A stretch of 64,000 bases of DNA from Craspedostauros australis (taxonomy: Eukaryota > Bacillariophyta > Bacillariophyceae > Mastogloiales > Achnanthaceae). The translations under genes and the position numbers were made by a program. Shown here one piece after another: positions 43,301 through 53,778 of this stretch (positions are counted from its first letter, which is position 1; each line of letters begins with the position of its first letter). Location: contig JAMXDE010000009.1 of the NCBI GenBank assembly GCA_026770025.1, positions 2,634,262-2,698,261 of the forward strand, read 5' to 3'. The notes under the pieces were generated by a model. It was not told the DNA's origin and searched no databases. It saw only the letters and a list, made by a program, of their open reading frames with translations.

Positions 43301-46300
43301 CCCATCATGCCAACGAGCAACGACAAGGCTTGCACAGCCCTCGTCAAGAACCCATCCAAGGAGATCAGCACGGTGAACTTGCATCGAATGCTCGGCCACG
43401 CGCCACTCGAAGCCATGAAGCGGACAGCCGCCCAATACGGATGGAAGATAATCGGCGAGATGCCGGTATGTCGTGACTGCGCGGTCGCGAACGCAAGAGT
43501 GAAGAACATTCCGAAGGCAACCATTCCGAGAGCGACTCGCCGCGGCGAACGGTTCTTCATTGACATTAGTTACACTAAACACATAAGCTTCGGAGATAAA
43601 CGCTACTGGACTCTGATCGTGGACGACTGCACGGATCACTGCTGGAGTTTCTTCCTCAAGAACAAGAGTGATCAACCAGGGTACATCAAACGATTCATCC
43701 AAACGATCAAGTCACAGACTGGTGACCAACAGATCATCTTCCGAGGTGACAACAGCGGAGAGAACAAATCCACGCAGGATATTCTCATCGATGCAGGACT
43801 CAATGTGAAATTCGAATTCACGGCATCGAACACGCCGCAACAGAACGGCAGAGTGGAACGCAAGTTCGCGTACCTCTACACCAAGATCCGCTCCATGCTC
43901 AACGGAGCACAGCTCGACGAAGAATATAGGCATGGCCTATGGGCAGCAGCTGCAAGCACTGCCACCGCCATCGCCAACATCACCGTAGCGAAGAATCAAA
44001 AGGAGTCACCACATCGACAATTCTTCGGCAACGATCCACCATATGCGGACGCACTCCGCACTTTCGGAGAGGTGGGTGTTGTGAAGACTACCTACGGCGG
44101 GATTACCGCCAAGCTCAAGAATAGAGGAGAAGAAATGGTGTTCATCGGATATGCACACCAACATGCATCAGGGGTCTACAACATGTACAGACCATCAACC
44201 AAGTCACTCATCTGCTCACGCGATATCAAGTGGCTCAACCAATCGTACGGACAATTCCGTGGCTGGGCACCAGCACCGAATATATCCAACGAAACAGGAA
44301 TGACAGACGCAGACGGCTTCACAACCATCGGACAGAAGGGAGCAACGCCAAGGACGGCAACGCGTCAAACATCGGAAGCGAAGAGAGTATCTTTCGCTGA
44401 CAGCAACAGGTACTACATCCTATCGGACAGCGACGATGAGGATAATGAGGACGACGGAATAGTAACTCAACTGGTCCATAATGACGAGGAAGATCGGAGC
44501 GAATCCAATCATGAGGACGACGAGATTCTACCATCCGGCGACGAAGCCGACGATGACACAGGCGTCACTCCTCCGAACACACCAGCGAGGTCTACACATG
44601 GCACACCATCCAGACCTCCACCGAGCAAGCCAAGCAAACGTGACACAGCTAGAAAGGAGAGGATCCGACGTCACGAAGCACGAGGCAGGAAGGGAGAAAC
44701 TAATCCCAAATCAACAACAGGGAAGAGTATTCCCAGAGCTCTACGTGAGCTCTCGGACTTCAACGAACCAGGTCGAAAGGAAGAAGGCTATGAGAGCGAT
44801 CCATCATCTGATGAGGCGAGTGACGAACTCAGCGATGAAATGATCGACGACTTCAACAACGAAACTACAGATGACGAAGAAATCGCAGATGAAGGAGAGA
44901 TTGAGATCACTCACTATAGCACAACAGGACTGTACGGAATGAATGCAATCATTACCGAATCACCAGCGATCGACATCGGACTGTCGATGCAGGACGAGAA
45001 GAAAGAACCAGAGAAGCACATCGAACCTACAACATTCAATGGAGCCTTCAATCACCCAGATCCCATCCATCGAAAGGGATATCGAGCAGCCATCAAGAAA
45101 GAGTTCGACTCCATGGACACACGCAAGGTGTACAGCAAGATCAAACGAGATGCCATCCCACGCGGCCGCAGATGCTGCAAGTGCAAATGGGTCTTCAAGC
45201 TGAAGCGCGACGGCACACATCGAGCGCGGCTCGTTGCATGTGGCTATTCACAAGTCGCAGGAGTGGACTTCCAAGAGCACTACTCACCCGTCATCCATGA
45301 TGTGACCTATCGGGTCATGATGGTGATCATGCTGATCAAGAAGATGGACTGCGCACTCGTCGATGTCGTAACGGCATTCCTACACGGAGACCTCGATGAG
45401 GAGATCTACATGAACTGTCCCAACGGGATGGATCATCAACCAGACGAAGTCCTGACCCTACACAAGCCAATCTACGGACTTGTGCAGAGCGCCAGGCAAT
45501 GGTTCAAGATGTTGGTATCGACCCTCAAGAATATCAACTTCGAACAGAGCGCGGCAGACCCGTGCCTGTTCTACAGGAAGACGAACGAAGGAAGCATGAT
45601 CGTGGCCATCTACGTGGACGATTGCTTCTGCTGCGGAGACTCCAAGGCACTGGAGACATTCCTGAAGGACATCCAAGGCAGCAAGTTCAAGGTGACAATC
45701 GAGCGTGGACTCGGAGACTACCTCAGCTGCAATATCGAACTGAACCATGACAAGACTAGAGCGACATTGCGTCAACCACACCTCATCCGACATCTCATCG
45801 AAGAGTTCGGAACCAAGGTTGAGAAGATGCAGCGCTATGCGACACCGGGAACCCCGGGTCAAATCATCGTACGACCATCCGAAGATAACGGACTGCAGAA
45901 GGTCGGAACGGAAGAACATGCCGAATACCGCCGAGGCGTCGGTATGCTACTCTTCCTCATCAAGCACTCGCGACCAGATATCGCGAACCCTGTGAGGGAA
46001 CTCTCCAAGGTATTGATCGGGCCCACCAAGGCCGCAATGAAGGAGATGTATCGGATCATCAAGTATGTGATCGATACAAAGGACTATGGATTGAAGATCC
46101 ATCCAGCGCGTCCAAACGACGACGGCTGGGACATGGAGCTCTTTTGCGATAGCGAATATGCAGGAGACAAGAACACGAGAATCAGCGTAGGGGGATTCAT
46201 CCTATACCTGTGCAAGGTGCCAATCCTTTGGCGATCCAAGGCACAGAAGGCCGTCACACTCAGCTCATCCGAAGCAGAATACGTTGCCCTTTCCGAAGCG

Positions 46301-46609
46301 GCAAAGGAGATCTTCTTCGTCGTGCAGCTACTCGAAAGTGTGGGCGTCCCAGTGAAGACACCGATTAAGGTCCGTGTGGACAACATCGGAGCGATCTTCA
46401 TCGCCAAGAACCCATCAACATCCCAACGATCGCGGCACATCGACGTGCGCCATCACTACGTGAGGAACATGGTAATCAACAAAACCATCGAAATCATTTT
46501 TGTCAAATCCGAACAGAACACAAGCGACGTATTCACCAAGAACATCAAGGCCGACTTACAACGAGAACACGAGAAGTCGTACCTTGACACATCGAGAACA
46601 TTCGAATGA
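40385..46609 (+). CDS. Ty1/copia Gag-Pol polyprotein, intact (element A)
   Basis: 2074 residues in one frame with no stop between gag and pol. In order: Gag with a helical capsid-like part (about 135-360); two zinc knuckles CHNCGVYGHRSADC (388) and CNYCGIFGHREAEC (432); an acidic stretch with DENGADEDA repeats (565-605); an unrecognised folded block (about 640-790); protease with DSGAS (about 855); integrase with HRMLGHAP...CRDC zinc site (about 1000) and D, D, E at IDISYT, RGDNSGEN and the RVERKFA helix (1058, 1121, 1158); a disordered linker; reverse transcriptase with WVFKLKRDGTHRARLVACGYSQ (about 1602) and YVDDC (1743); and RNase H with CDSEYAGD, SSSEAEYVALSE and RHIDVRHHYVR. The start 82 bases after the LTR was taken because it is the first Met of the long frame. 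All catalytic motifs are kept, so it looks functional. Confidence 0.95.
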   Translation: MSEEEELKDIPLSNPTIKQEEGASETPPQEEKEAAAATVLSGADASAIDETEEERSARLHREKERILKAYKQEETGVTESIRTAKRSGKSETPPGGEFVSKSTLAKQQAKNEESTTQKQTEIKGASAPTTKQRINMATSANMNKRRIKAPMFSGEQEDYSAWESQAKAYARAQKTRDVMLGKTKVPTVSEIAAADGEAKEAMEEIYELGCDCFSDLILMMDAEKGKGKQAIQYINQCISDDYPEGDAHGAWNVLAEKFRPSDAVTKIKLKRQFNNEKMKRDTDPDIYITQLESLRSRLHDVKYEITDEEMIMQILSTVSNEYRTHIVNFQHQLTFNPELVTINTIRGVLRTAYATHRGGKAYVDDFQDSNTKGNDTGFTNTGNFKGTCHNCGVYGHRSADCPERKKSNNKKNNNNNNKMNGKRNKGSGFKGKCNYCGIFGHREAECRKKKLNESKNNNEQANTATEGHDKSGHEMVLSAKDMPLCMLVSDDYIEDSFFDNFECVGNDDEVQDDEIVPEWLSEEPIIHEVDPRREVSYECCFNAHDLIGSYGDGAEMDSEAIDSDIEEAMSEDADENGADEDADENGADEDADDNGADEDDDDTISDGANRGEAPPPAAMRNERTGIFDEEDSDEAENHTNDAFNPYEVVVYPIRIQFPPEPNPRRVEDIYRLQTFPEPTVTAKRMQKQLIYDAVLTAALPMFPGFVNEPLRYIWVNMVSTILSDNFKSIEEILANAAILNRLLQANEEEELSELDLHYVLGGCMQVLLRERPRVTPYDTVTGFHRNSTVPASFAELPSDDEADENHNPYNEDGVHEDEEADGLMDEMATAAVEQLHELSTRYKDKVNKDTWLADSGASCHIVNSDAALFNVRHIKSFVQVGDSTKLDSPKMGSIRLKVKQRDNTGHIIRLDDVKYTPKMAVNLFSTNKALYNGYQIGSNGILMDIINGFGTKIVFDRVFPTANGFITGVQMHPIMPTSNDKACTALVKNPSKEISTVNLHRMLGHAPLEAMKRTAAQYGWKIIGEMPVCRDCAVANARVKNIPKATIPRATRRGERFFIDISYTKHISFGDKRYWTLIVDDCTDHCWSFFLKNKSDQPGYIKRFIQTIKSQTGDQQIIFRGDNSGENKSTQDILIDAGLNVKFEFTASNTPQQNGRVERKFAYLYTKIRSMLNGAQLDEEYRHGLWAAAASTATAIANITVAKNQKESPHRQFFGNDPPYADALRTFGEVGVVKTTYGGITAKLKNRGEEMVFIGYAHQHASGVYNMYRPSTKSLICSRDIKWLNQSYGQFRGWAPAPNISNETGMTDADGFTTIGQKGATPRTATRQTSEAKRVSFADSNRYYILSDSDDEDNEDDGIVTQLVHNDEEDRSESNHEDDEILPSGDEADDDTGVTPPNTPARSTHGTPSRPPPSKPSKRDTARKERIRRHEARGRKGETNPKSTTGKSIPRALRELSDFNEPGRKEEGYESDPSSDEASDELSDEMIDDFNNETTDDEEIADEGEIEITHYSTTGLYGMNAIITESPAIDIGLSMQDEKKEPEKHIEPTTFNGAFNHPDPIHRKGYRAAIKKEFDSMDTRKVYSKIKRDAIPRGRRCCKCKWVFKLKRDGTHRARLVACGYSQVAGVDFQEHYSPVIHDVTYRVMMVIMLIKKMDCALVDVVTAFLHGDLDEEIYMNCPNGMDHQPDEVLTLHKPIYGLVQSARQWFKMLVSTLKNINFEQSAADPCLFYRKTNEGSMIVAIYVDDCFCCGDSKALETFLKDIQGSKFKVTIERGLGDYLSCNIELNHDKTRATLRQPHLIRHLIEEFGTKVEKMQRYATPGTPGQIIVRPSEDNGLQKVGTEEHAEYRRGVGMLLFLIKHSRPDIANPVRELSKVLIGPTKAAMKEMYRIIKYVIDTKDYGLKIHPARPNDDGWDMELFCDSEYAGDKNTRISVGGFILYLCKVPILWRSKAQKAVTLSSSEAEYVALSEAAKEIFFVVQLLESVGVPVKTPIKVRVDNIGAIFIAKNPSTSQRSRHIDVRHHYVRNMVINKTIEIIFVKSEQNTSDVFTKNIKADLQREHEKSYLDTSRTFE

Positions 46610-46629
46610 CCGAATGCACACAGGAAGGG

Positions 46630-47428
46630 TGTCGAGATGTACATGTGAGTATATGTCAAGATGTACGTGTATATGTGCATCGTTCACCCGCTATTCTCTC
46701 ATACGCACTTGGACGGTACAACTACATTCGTGTCGATAGTATACTGTGATTCGTCAGAATTACAGGGGAAATGGAACACACGAAAAGGGGCAAGATTTCT
46801 GGAGGAAATTTGCAAATAACGATTTCTGAGAGAATTGGAAGATCGTCCGTCCATCCATCAATGGTACCAAGAGAATCTCGAGGTACTTCCCAACTAAACC
46901 TCAGATGACGATATCATCTGACAGACCACTGCATCACCAATGGAACATGACATCTGGAGAGCAGAAGGACGCCTACTGACGTCGACAGGATGTCATCATG
47001 TCACCACGTCGACATCTGTCTCCAAGTCAGAGCAGGAGGCGAAGATCCGATGACCGAAGGACATCAGCATCATGGATACAGAAGGTGAACTTCAAATGGC
47101 GAGTACTCATGGAGTAGGAGCCAGTACTGAATGAACGGAATGTCGAATACGGAGTACGTATCGAATACGGAGTATCGTGCGCGAGGAGCACACGATGTTG
47201 AGAGAGAGAGAGAGAGAATACAGAGAGAAGCGAGAGAGCATCTCGCGTACCGACTCATAGTCGGAGACTGAATCTACGAAACAGATTGAAGCACCGAGAG
47301 CATCAGGCAAGAGAACGGGCGTACACCAAGAGGATTGGAGTAGCCAACTAATGAAATAGCAAACAGACGACTATCAACCAACACCATCTTCCACGATCGT
47401 AGGTTACCGTGAGCGGAACTTGCCAACA
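46630..47428 (+). repeat. 3' LTR of element A
   Basis: 799 bases, aligned base for base to the 5' LTR with three differences. Adjacent to a polypurine tract on the left and to TSD TGAGTA on the right. Confidence 0.93.
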
Positions 47429-47434
47429 TGAGTA

Positions 47435-48170
47435 CAACATCTCCATCTCTTTCAATTCCATTTGCCATAGCATACATAATCCACAGTAGCACACAGTCTT
47501 GCCCTTGCTCATGTAGTGCTGTTTCCTGCTTCATCATGTCATGCATCATGCACTTCATGTACATCTCATCTTGCAGTATCGATACATCTTATCATTCATC
47601 TCAGATATTCCATCTCCTGCTCTCTGCATGCATCTCATCATGCATTTCAGTAGTTTCATTTCGCTCTACGCTCATGCAGTACATCTCGTAGCCGTGTAGG
47701 TACCTCGCCGTGGGTCTCATGACGATCGATCCCACATCATCGTCAATTCCTCGGTATTCCTCTCACGCGACCATCATGTCACCTGTCGCGTCGCCATTCG
47801 TGCTCTTGGGTGACTAAGGGATCGCCTCTGTTTCTCCTTCTCACCGTTCTCCCTTTCAGGTGACTCCGAAGTGTCTCTGTCCGTAGGGGCGCGTCGACTT
47901 GGTTGAGATTTATTGTTCGCGTCACCCATAGTTGTTGGCCCATGCGCGGATGCATCCCTAGTGTTAAAATCATAGGTTCGCCCTCACTTCCATGACGGAC
48001 CATGGACAGACCCTGTGATGCAAGACACGATTGGTTGCGTGAGGTGGGACAGGCTTACAAGGTTGTCCGAGTGTGATCAACAAAGTTGAATCCATTGAGT
48101 CGTGAAGATATTATTGGGAGGTGCGGCAATCATGGGTATCTTGACAAAGTCGTACCCCCGATTCCTGACA
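47435..48170 (-). repeat. Remainder of element D LTR after the insertion
   Basis: Continues the LTR broken at 39503. Its last 75 bases (TTGGGAGGTGCGGCAATCATGGG... CCTGACA) are shared with both LTRs of element C and with the fragment ending at 54933, which places all in one family, while the middle differs. Confidence 0.8.
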
Positions 48171-48300
48171 CCCTTCCATTGTCGCATCGACAATATATCA
48201 TTCTGACTCCACACTCCCTTGTCTCCCATCACCACCATCCTTCTCGCCATCCCATCAGTCCATTGCCGACTGCAGCTGGATGATATCGCTCTTGTGTCTG

Positions 48301-49800
48301 TCACATATCTTCTTCTCGGTGTTCTTTGTGAACCCTGTCTGCAATGTTGTCCTCTGAACGTACGAACCGGGCTCTAGCCTCTCTGTTCGCAATCAGTTCT
48401 CGAATGAAGTGATGTCGTATGTCGATGTGTCTGGTTCTGGCGGAGGTGGATGGGTTGGAAGCAATGAAGATTGCTCCCACGTTGTCGACCATCACGTCTG
48501 CTGGTCTGTGCATCTCCAACCCGATGTCTCTCATCAGTTGAGTCAGGAAGCGGATCTCGTTTCCGGCCTCCGATAGTGCGATGTACTCTGTCTTTGTTGA
48601 GCTGAGTGTCACACTGCGTTGTGCCTTCGATCTCCAGATCATTGGCACTCCTTGTAGCAGGACAACATGTCCTCCTATGCTGATGCGATTGTTCTTGTCA
48701 CCAGCGAACTCGCTGTCGGTGTACACCACAATCTTCCATGCATCGTTCTCCAATGGACTCGGTTTCACCTTCAGTCCATATTCTCTCGTGTCCGACACGA
48801 ACTTCATGACCCTTAGCATCTCCTTGTATGCTGCAGTTGTCGGTTCATCCAACATCTTGGTCAGTTCGCGCATTGCATTGGCGATGTCAGGTCGAGAGTG
48901 CTTTATCAAGCATAGCAGCATACCTACTCCGCTTCGGTATCTGCTGTGCCGTTCCTTGTCTACCTTGGGCGAGTTGCTGTCCCTCTGGATGCCCTGCCCT
49001 GGTGTTCCTGGTGTACCATATCTCTGTAGCTTCATCATGTCATCTTTGGATGTGTCGGTGAATGTCTTGATGATGCTTGGTTGGTTCACCCAGCAGTTCG
49101 CGTAGTCGTGGTTGAATACGATCTTGCAACTGAGGTAGTCTTCGAGATCCTCTTCCACCTTGATTCCAAACCGCTCTGCCTTGATATCCCCTACGAGTCT
49201 CTTCAACTCCTGTTCATCTCCGATGCATAGGCAGTCGTCAACGTAAGTTCCGATCAGCAGTAGTCTCCCTTCCTGATCCCGAATCAGGAGGCATGGATCC
49301 ATTCTGCTCTGTCTGAATCCCAATTTGATTAGGATGTCGACCAGCTTCTTGTTCCATTGTCTTGCGCGCTCTACGAGTCCGTAGATCACCTTCTTGAGCA
49401 ACAGGCATTCGTTATCACCATGCTCCATGCCCTTCTGGCAAAGCATGTAGGTCTCCTCTTCGAGGTCTCCATGTAGGAATGCTGTCTCAAGGTCGATAGT
49501 GATGCTGCCCAATGTTCAGTAGCATCCTCATTGTGAGCATTGAACGGAAGGTTGCGTCGTGTATCACGGTGCGCGTTGCATTGAGAGGCCGACTCCTGCG
49601 ATCTGCGAGTATCCGCATGCAACGAGTCTGGCGCGGAATACGCCGTTCCTCTTCTCCTTGAATACCCATTTGATCTTCACGCACTGCCAGTTTCTCGGCA
49701 TCTGGTCCTTCTTGATCTTCTGCTATATCCTCCTTTTCTGGCCATGTCATTGGACTCTTTGTTGATAGCGTCGTCTCGTTGCTTCCGCTCGTCAGGATCC
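48301..49800 (-). pseudogene. Decayed copia pol (reverse transcriptase and RNase H) of element D
   Basis: The frame 49512-48301 (403 residues) carries the RT from IDLETAFLHGD through YVDDCLCIGDE, then RNase H with TDSEFAGDKNNRISIGG, SSTKTEYIALSEAG and RHIDIRHHFIR. Upstream, from 49800, the RT start is readable only by switching frame (VIHDATFRSMLTMRML is followed by a shift; the KVKWVFKEKRNGVFRARLVA region is spread over frames). Its C-terminus is also shifted near 48320 compared with the sister copy at 50843. Non-functional relic. Confidence 0.85.
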
Positions 49801-49887
49801 ACATGATCCTAGCACTCCTCAGGCGTACGTAGACTCAGCATCATTTCGGTGTTGATGTGCTCGAATCTCTCGCCGTCGCGCGCACTC

Positions 49888-49911
49888 TCTCTCTCTCTCT
49901 CTCTCTCTCAT
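49888..49911. repeat. (CT)n microsatellite
   Basis: About 12 CT units in the decayed linker between integrase and RT of element D. Read on the minus strand it codes for alternating Glu-Arg. Confidence 0.9.
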
Positions 49912-50086
49912 CATCATTATCCTGACTCGCAGCGATGAAGTCGATCGCTCTCATCCTTCATTGGGAAGTACCGATCCTCATGCCTGCGACGTTGTTGTTG
50001 ATGATTGACCCGTCTGTTTCGAAGTTGGGCCTGTCTGTTGCCACTGGAGCGTTCATCGTCTCCCGTGCAGTTGTGTAGCCATCGTT

Positions 50087-50767
50087 TGTTGGAAATCCGG
50101 GGTTAGTGTTAGTAAGAACTAATTGGTTGTTAGATCGTACTATTCAGAACTGTGAGCTCATTCTCTTCAGCTCCTTTGCCTTTCGTTTCTCATATAGCAT
50201 CTCCTGCAGCAGCACCGTGTTATACTGTTGCATTCATGCATCTCATCATCATGAATCATCGCTTGCATGCATGAGATCTCATCCGCAGTCATCCTTGTCA
50301 TGCATATCGTCGTGCATATCCGAAGGCATTCTTGCCATGCACCTCGTCGTGCATATCCTTATTCTACATTCCCTGCGGTACGATTCCACAGTCTTGCGTT
50401 TCGCTCTTGATCTCCTGACACCAAACTTTACGATTGGTGTCATGATTGATGTCATGGTTGATGCTCTTTCTGAGTTGTTCTAGTCCGTGGGTGACACGTG
50501 CCATGATCTCCAGATGGGGTGATCATCAATGTGTCGGTCATCATCTTCCTTCACATGATTTAGATGTCGTGGCCTTTTCTTGATTCATAGAGGACAGGCT
50601 TGTTTGCTTGGTAAGACTGGGGTCATTCCCGTGTGATTCGTGTCGAGGGTGGAATGGATAATATTCAATGGTGTGACGAATAATATCCAAAGGTGTGACA
50701 AATAATGTTGGGAGTTGCGGCAATCATGGGTATCTTTCCGACAGAGTCGTACCCTCGATTCCTGACA
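50087..50767 (-). repeat. LTR of element C (3' LTR in element orientation)
   Basis: Begins TGTTGGAAATCCGGGG and ends CGATTCCTGACA on the plus strand. 681 bases, same length as the partner; about 1.2% different. Confidence 0.9.
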
Positions 50768-50842
50768 CCCTTCCATTGTCGCATCGACAACACATCACTC
50801 ACACTCTCACATTTTTCATAATTTCGCGTCCTCTCCTCTCCG

Positions 50843-51720
50843 TCACTGATCCATTGTGGAACGCAGTTGGATGTAGTGATCCCTGTGTTTTTCATAGGTC
50901 TCCTTTTTGGTATTCTTCGTAAAGCCGTCTGCGATGTTGTCTTCAGAGCGCACAAATTTGGTTCTGGCCTCTCCATTTGTGATCAGTTCCCGAATGAAAT
51001 GATGTCGGATGTCGATGTGCCGTGTCCTGGCGGATGTTGATGGGTTGGACGCGATGAAGATCGCTCCAACATTGTCAACCATCACATCTGCCGGCTTGTG
51101 CATCCTCAGTCCGATGTCGCTCATCAATTGTGTTACGAAGCGAATTTCTTTTCCTGCCTCTGACAGTGCGACGTACTCTGCTTCCGTCGAGCTGAGTGTT
51201 ACGCTCCGTTGTGCCTTTGATCTCCATATGATCGGCACTCCTTGTAGTAGGACGATGTGCCCTCCTACGCTGATGCGATTGTCTTTGTCACCTGCGAATT
51301 CGCTGTCGGTGTATATTGCAATCTTCCATGCATCTTGGGTCAGTGGACTTGGTTTCATCTTCAGTCCATACTCTCTCGTGTCCCATACGAACTTCATGAC
51401 TCAAAGCATTTCCTTGTATGCTGCGGCTGTTGGTCCATCCAACACCTTGGTCAATTCTCGCACTGCATTGGCGATGTCGGGTCGAGAGTGTTTCACCAGG
51501 TATAGCAGCATACCTACTCCGCTTCGGTATCTGCTGTGTCGCTGCTTGTCCACTTTGGGTGCATCGCTTTGCCTTTGGATGCCTTGCCCTGGTGTCCCAG
51601 GCGTTCCGTATCGTTGCAGCTTCACCACATCACTTCCGAACGTATCGATGATGTTCTTTAGGATGTGTGGTTTGTTCACCCAACAGTTCGTCTTGTCATG
51701 GTTGAAGATGATAGTTGAGA
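50843..51720 (-). pseudogene. Truncated copia RT/RNase H remnant (element C)
   Basis: Minus-strand reading starts near 51720 in the middle of RT (FNHDKTNCWVNKPHIL), runs through RYGTPGTPGQGIQ and SRPDIANAVREL, meets an in-frame TGA after KEML (about 51400), then continues with RNase H (TDSEFAGDKDNRISVGG, SSTEAEYVALSEAGKEI, RHIDIRHHFIREL) to a stop at 50843. The C-terminus is better kept than in element D. Confidence 0.88.
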
Positions 51721-52391
51721 TTCAATGAGGGACAGACTATTACCGAACACGGTATCAACCCGATGGGAGAAATTCTTGTTTTGGCGCGAAATCTTCCGAC
51801 TTGATCGACCACCAAATCTTTTCTCCTCCTTCCTCTCCTCCATTCACGAATCCATCATGACCCAAACCTGACCGACCTGACTCACATCCCACCTGGGAAC
51901 TATATGCTCTTCAGATCCTCCTCACTACAACATACCTCGATTCCTTCATGCTGATGACCACCACACTACCACCGTGGTCTCAACATACGTATCCAACTTG
52001 CTTCAACTCAAGCAATGGAATCCGAGGGTCAGCTTCAGCCACAGCCACTGTTTCATGACCGTCATCACTGATTGTCATGACCTACACTGCAGCGTAACTA
52101 CATGTGCGGAGAGCAAAGTACTGTATTGATTGTCTACTCCGCTGCACTGAATCAAGTGCATCAGTGCAGGGTCTCGCCAAGTTGTGTGGCATCGTTTCTT
52201 CACCCTACTAACACCAATAAGCTAACTCATAATAACAGACAAGGATTAGCTACAAAGCACTCTACTACTCATCGTTACAAGTTATAACTCTTCAATCAGT
52301 ACACCTCTCTTGAACTGCATCACACGGCTATCCCGAAGCCGGCAGATTCACGAGGCATTCTCCACCGATTCGCGACGCCTACGCACGAATC
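51721..52391. other. Unidentified filler inside element C
   Basis: About 670 bases unlike copia pol stand where protease, integrase and RT should be. No frame longer than about 60 residues looks real. It may be a remnant of another element joined at the deletion, as AT-rich text with CTAACACC-like ends suggests, but no borders can be named. Confidence 0.4.
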
Positions 52392-53699
52392 CTAACTGTT
52401 GGTCACATTTTTGACCTCAACGGGGTCGTTTTCGAGCTCGTCGGTGGGGAAACACACCAATTCTTCATTGTTGACCGACTTGTCTTCGTCGGGTAACCAC
52501 ATTGATTCATCGGTCATCACGAGACCGATTTCGTCTTCTTCGTCGTTAGCGGGCATCCACATGGGTTCATCTACCACGACGAACGCGGCGTTGTCTGCCG
52601 CGGTGTCTTCGGGTAGCCACATCGGTTCATTGACCATCACGAGGGCGACGTCGTCTGTTCCGTCCATACCGTCGGTGGCCACGTTGGCGGCGTCGGCTGC
52701 TCTCATTGCTGCCTTCAACTTGAAGCACTCGAGGATCTTGTGTCCCTTCTTACCGCAGTACTTGCAGTTTCCGTTGAACTTAGTCTTGTCCTCAGTATCA
52801 CTTCTCTTGTTCTTCTTCGTGGGCTTGCCACCTTTGTTCTTAGGCGCAGAGCGGCAGTCTGCCTTCTTGTGCCCGTAGGCGCCACAGTTGCGGCAGTGGC
52901 CCTTGAAGCCACCAGTGGCGGCGAGTGCCATTTCTTCCTTGCTGTTGTTCTCGCGCTTACTACCTCCTTGCTTGATGTGACGTGCGTCGTAGGTTGCACT
53001 CACGGCTTCGCGGATGTCTTCGATAGTCATCTGCTTTTTGATGTTCTCGAACTTGAGCTCGATGAGCTTCACATCCATTTCGTAGTCCCTTCCGAGAGCG
53101 TTGAGCACGAGCATGTGGTACTGCTCCATGTCCATGTTAACTCCCGCGTGCTTGAGGCGGTTACGGATCACCTCCATTTCGGTGAGGAAGGTATCCGGGT
53201 GTTCGCCTTTCTTCAATCGCATCCCGTTGAGTTGAGCCAACAGCTTTGCCTTCATTGGCGCAGTGCGTTGCTCGTAGATGCGCTCGAGAGCCTTCCACGC
53301 CTTGCGAGGGTCTCCTCCCTCGTAGATGTTGCTCTCGCATCCCAACACAGCCATGAAAGCGACATTGCCTTCAGTGGTTTCATGGTTGATTGCCATGGTC
53401 AGTTCTTCAAACGCGTACTTGGCCAGAGCCTTCTTGTACTCCGCCTTCTCCTCGGGAGACATGGCAGATAACTTCGAGGCCTTAAGCTTCTTCTCTTCGC
53501 TTCCCGCGATGGAGGCGAGAGGAGAGGGGTCAAAAGCCTCGGTCTTCACAATCACTTCACCCAAGTCCTTGAGATACAAGTCTCCGTAACCCTTGTGGTT
53601 GGCGCGGGCGAGGAACTTCGCACTCCAAGCTTTCCAGGAGGATCGCTTGCCGTCGAACATGATCATGTAACGATCGGTCTTACCAAGGAAGGACGTCAT
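52392..53699 (-). CDS. Copia Gag protein (element C), intact frame
   Basis: 435 residues from the ATG at 53699. An N-terminal capsid-like part has MIMFDGKRSSWKAWSAKFLA, a typical copia Gag start, then NGMRLKKGEHPDTFLTEM and a central helical region, then two zinc knuckles CRNCGAYGHKKADC and CKYCGKKGHKILEC (about 270-325). The tail holds three or four repeats ending in MWLP or MWMP (VVDEPMWMP, VMTDESMWLP). It stops at 52392 where a gag-pol frame would go on to protease. Gag alone can form particles, so this defective element could in principle be mobilised in trans; that is inference. Confidence 0.85.
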   Translation of the reverse strand: MTSFLGKTDRYMIMFDGKRSSWKAWSAKFLARANHKGYGDLYLKDLGEVIVKTEAFDPSPLASIAGSEEKKLKASKLSAMSPEEKAEYKKALAKYAFEELTMAINHETTEGNVAFMAVLGCESNIYEGGDPRKAWKALERIYEQRTAPMKAKLLAQLNGMRLKKGEHPDTFLTEMEVIRNRLKHAGVNMDMEQYHMLVLNALGRDYEMDVKLIELKFENIKKQMTIEDIREAVSATYDARHIKQGGSKRENNSKEEMALAATGGFKGHCRNCGAYGHKKADCRSAPKNKGGKPTKKNKRSDTEDKTKFNGNCKYCGKKGHKILECFKLKAAMRAADAANVATDGMDGTDDVALVMVNEPMWLPEDTAADNAAFVVVDEPMWMPANDEEDEIGLVMTDESMWLPDEDKSVNNEELVCFPTDELENDPVEVKNVTNS

Positions 53700-53778
53700 G
53701 GTGATGATGGTGAGAGTCGTTTGTTGCTGTGTTGGTGATGATGGAAACGTAGGATTTCAATCGTAACGTTTCGAAACG

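Larger units (their letters stand above)
39504..47428 (+). mobile_element. Young intact Ty1/copia retrotransposon A
   Basis: 7925 bases, with identical-length LTRs (TG...CA), a single intact polyprotein, and a polypurine tract (AGGAAGGG, 46622-46629) before the 3' LTR. The six bases TGAGTA occur on both sides (39498-39503 and 47429-47434), a target-site duplication. Inserted into the LTR of element D. The intact frame and few LTR differences suggest recent, possibly still active copying. Confidence 0.93.
39421..50086 (-). mobile_element. Old Ty1/copia element D, minus orientation, interrupted and truncated
   Basis: Its LTR starts TGTTGGAAATCCGGGG at 39421 and stops at 39503, where the young copia is inserted; it resumes at 47435 and ends ATTCCTGACA at 48170 (about 819 bases without the insert). 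A polypurine tract (minus strand AATGGAAGGG) lies directly next to the LTR. Decayed pol follows at 48301-49800 and traces to about 50086, where the LTR of element C begins. The other LTR, gag, protease and most of the integrase were not found. Confidence 0.75.
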
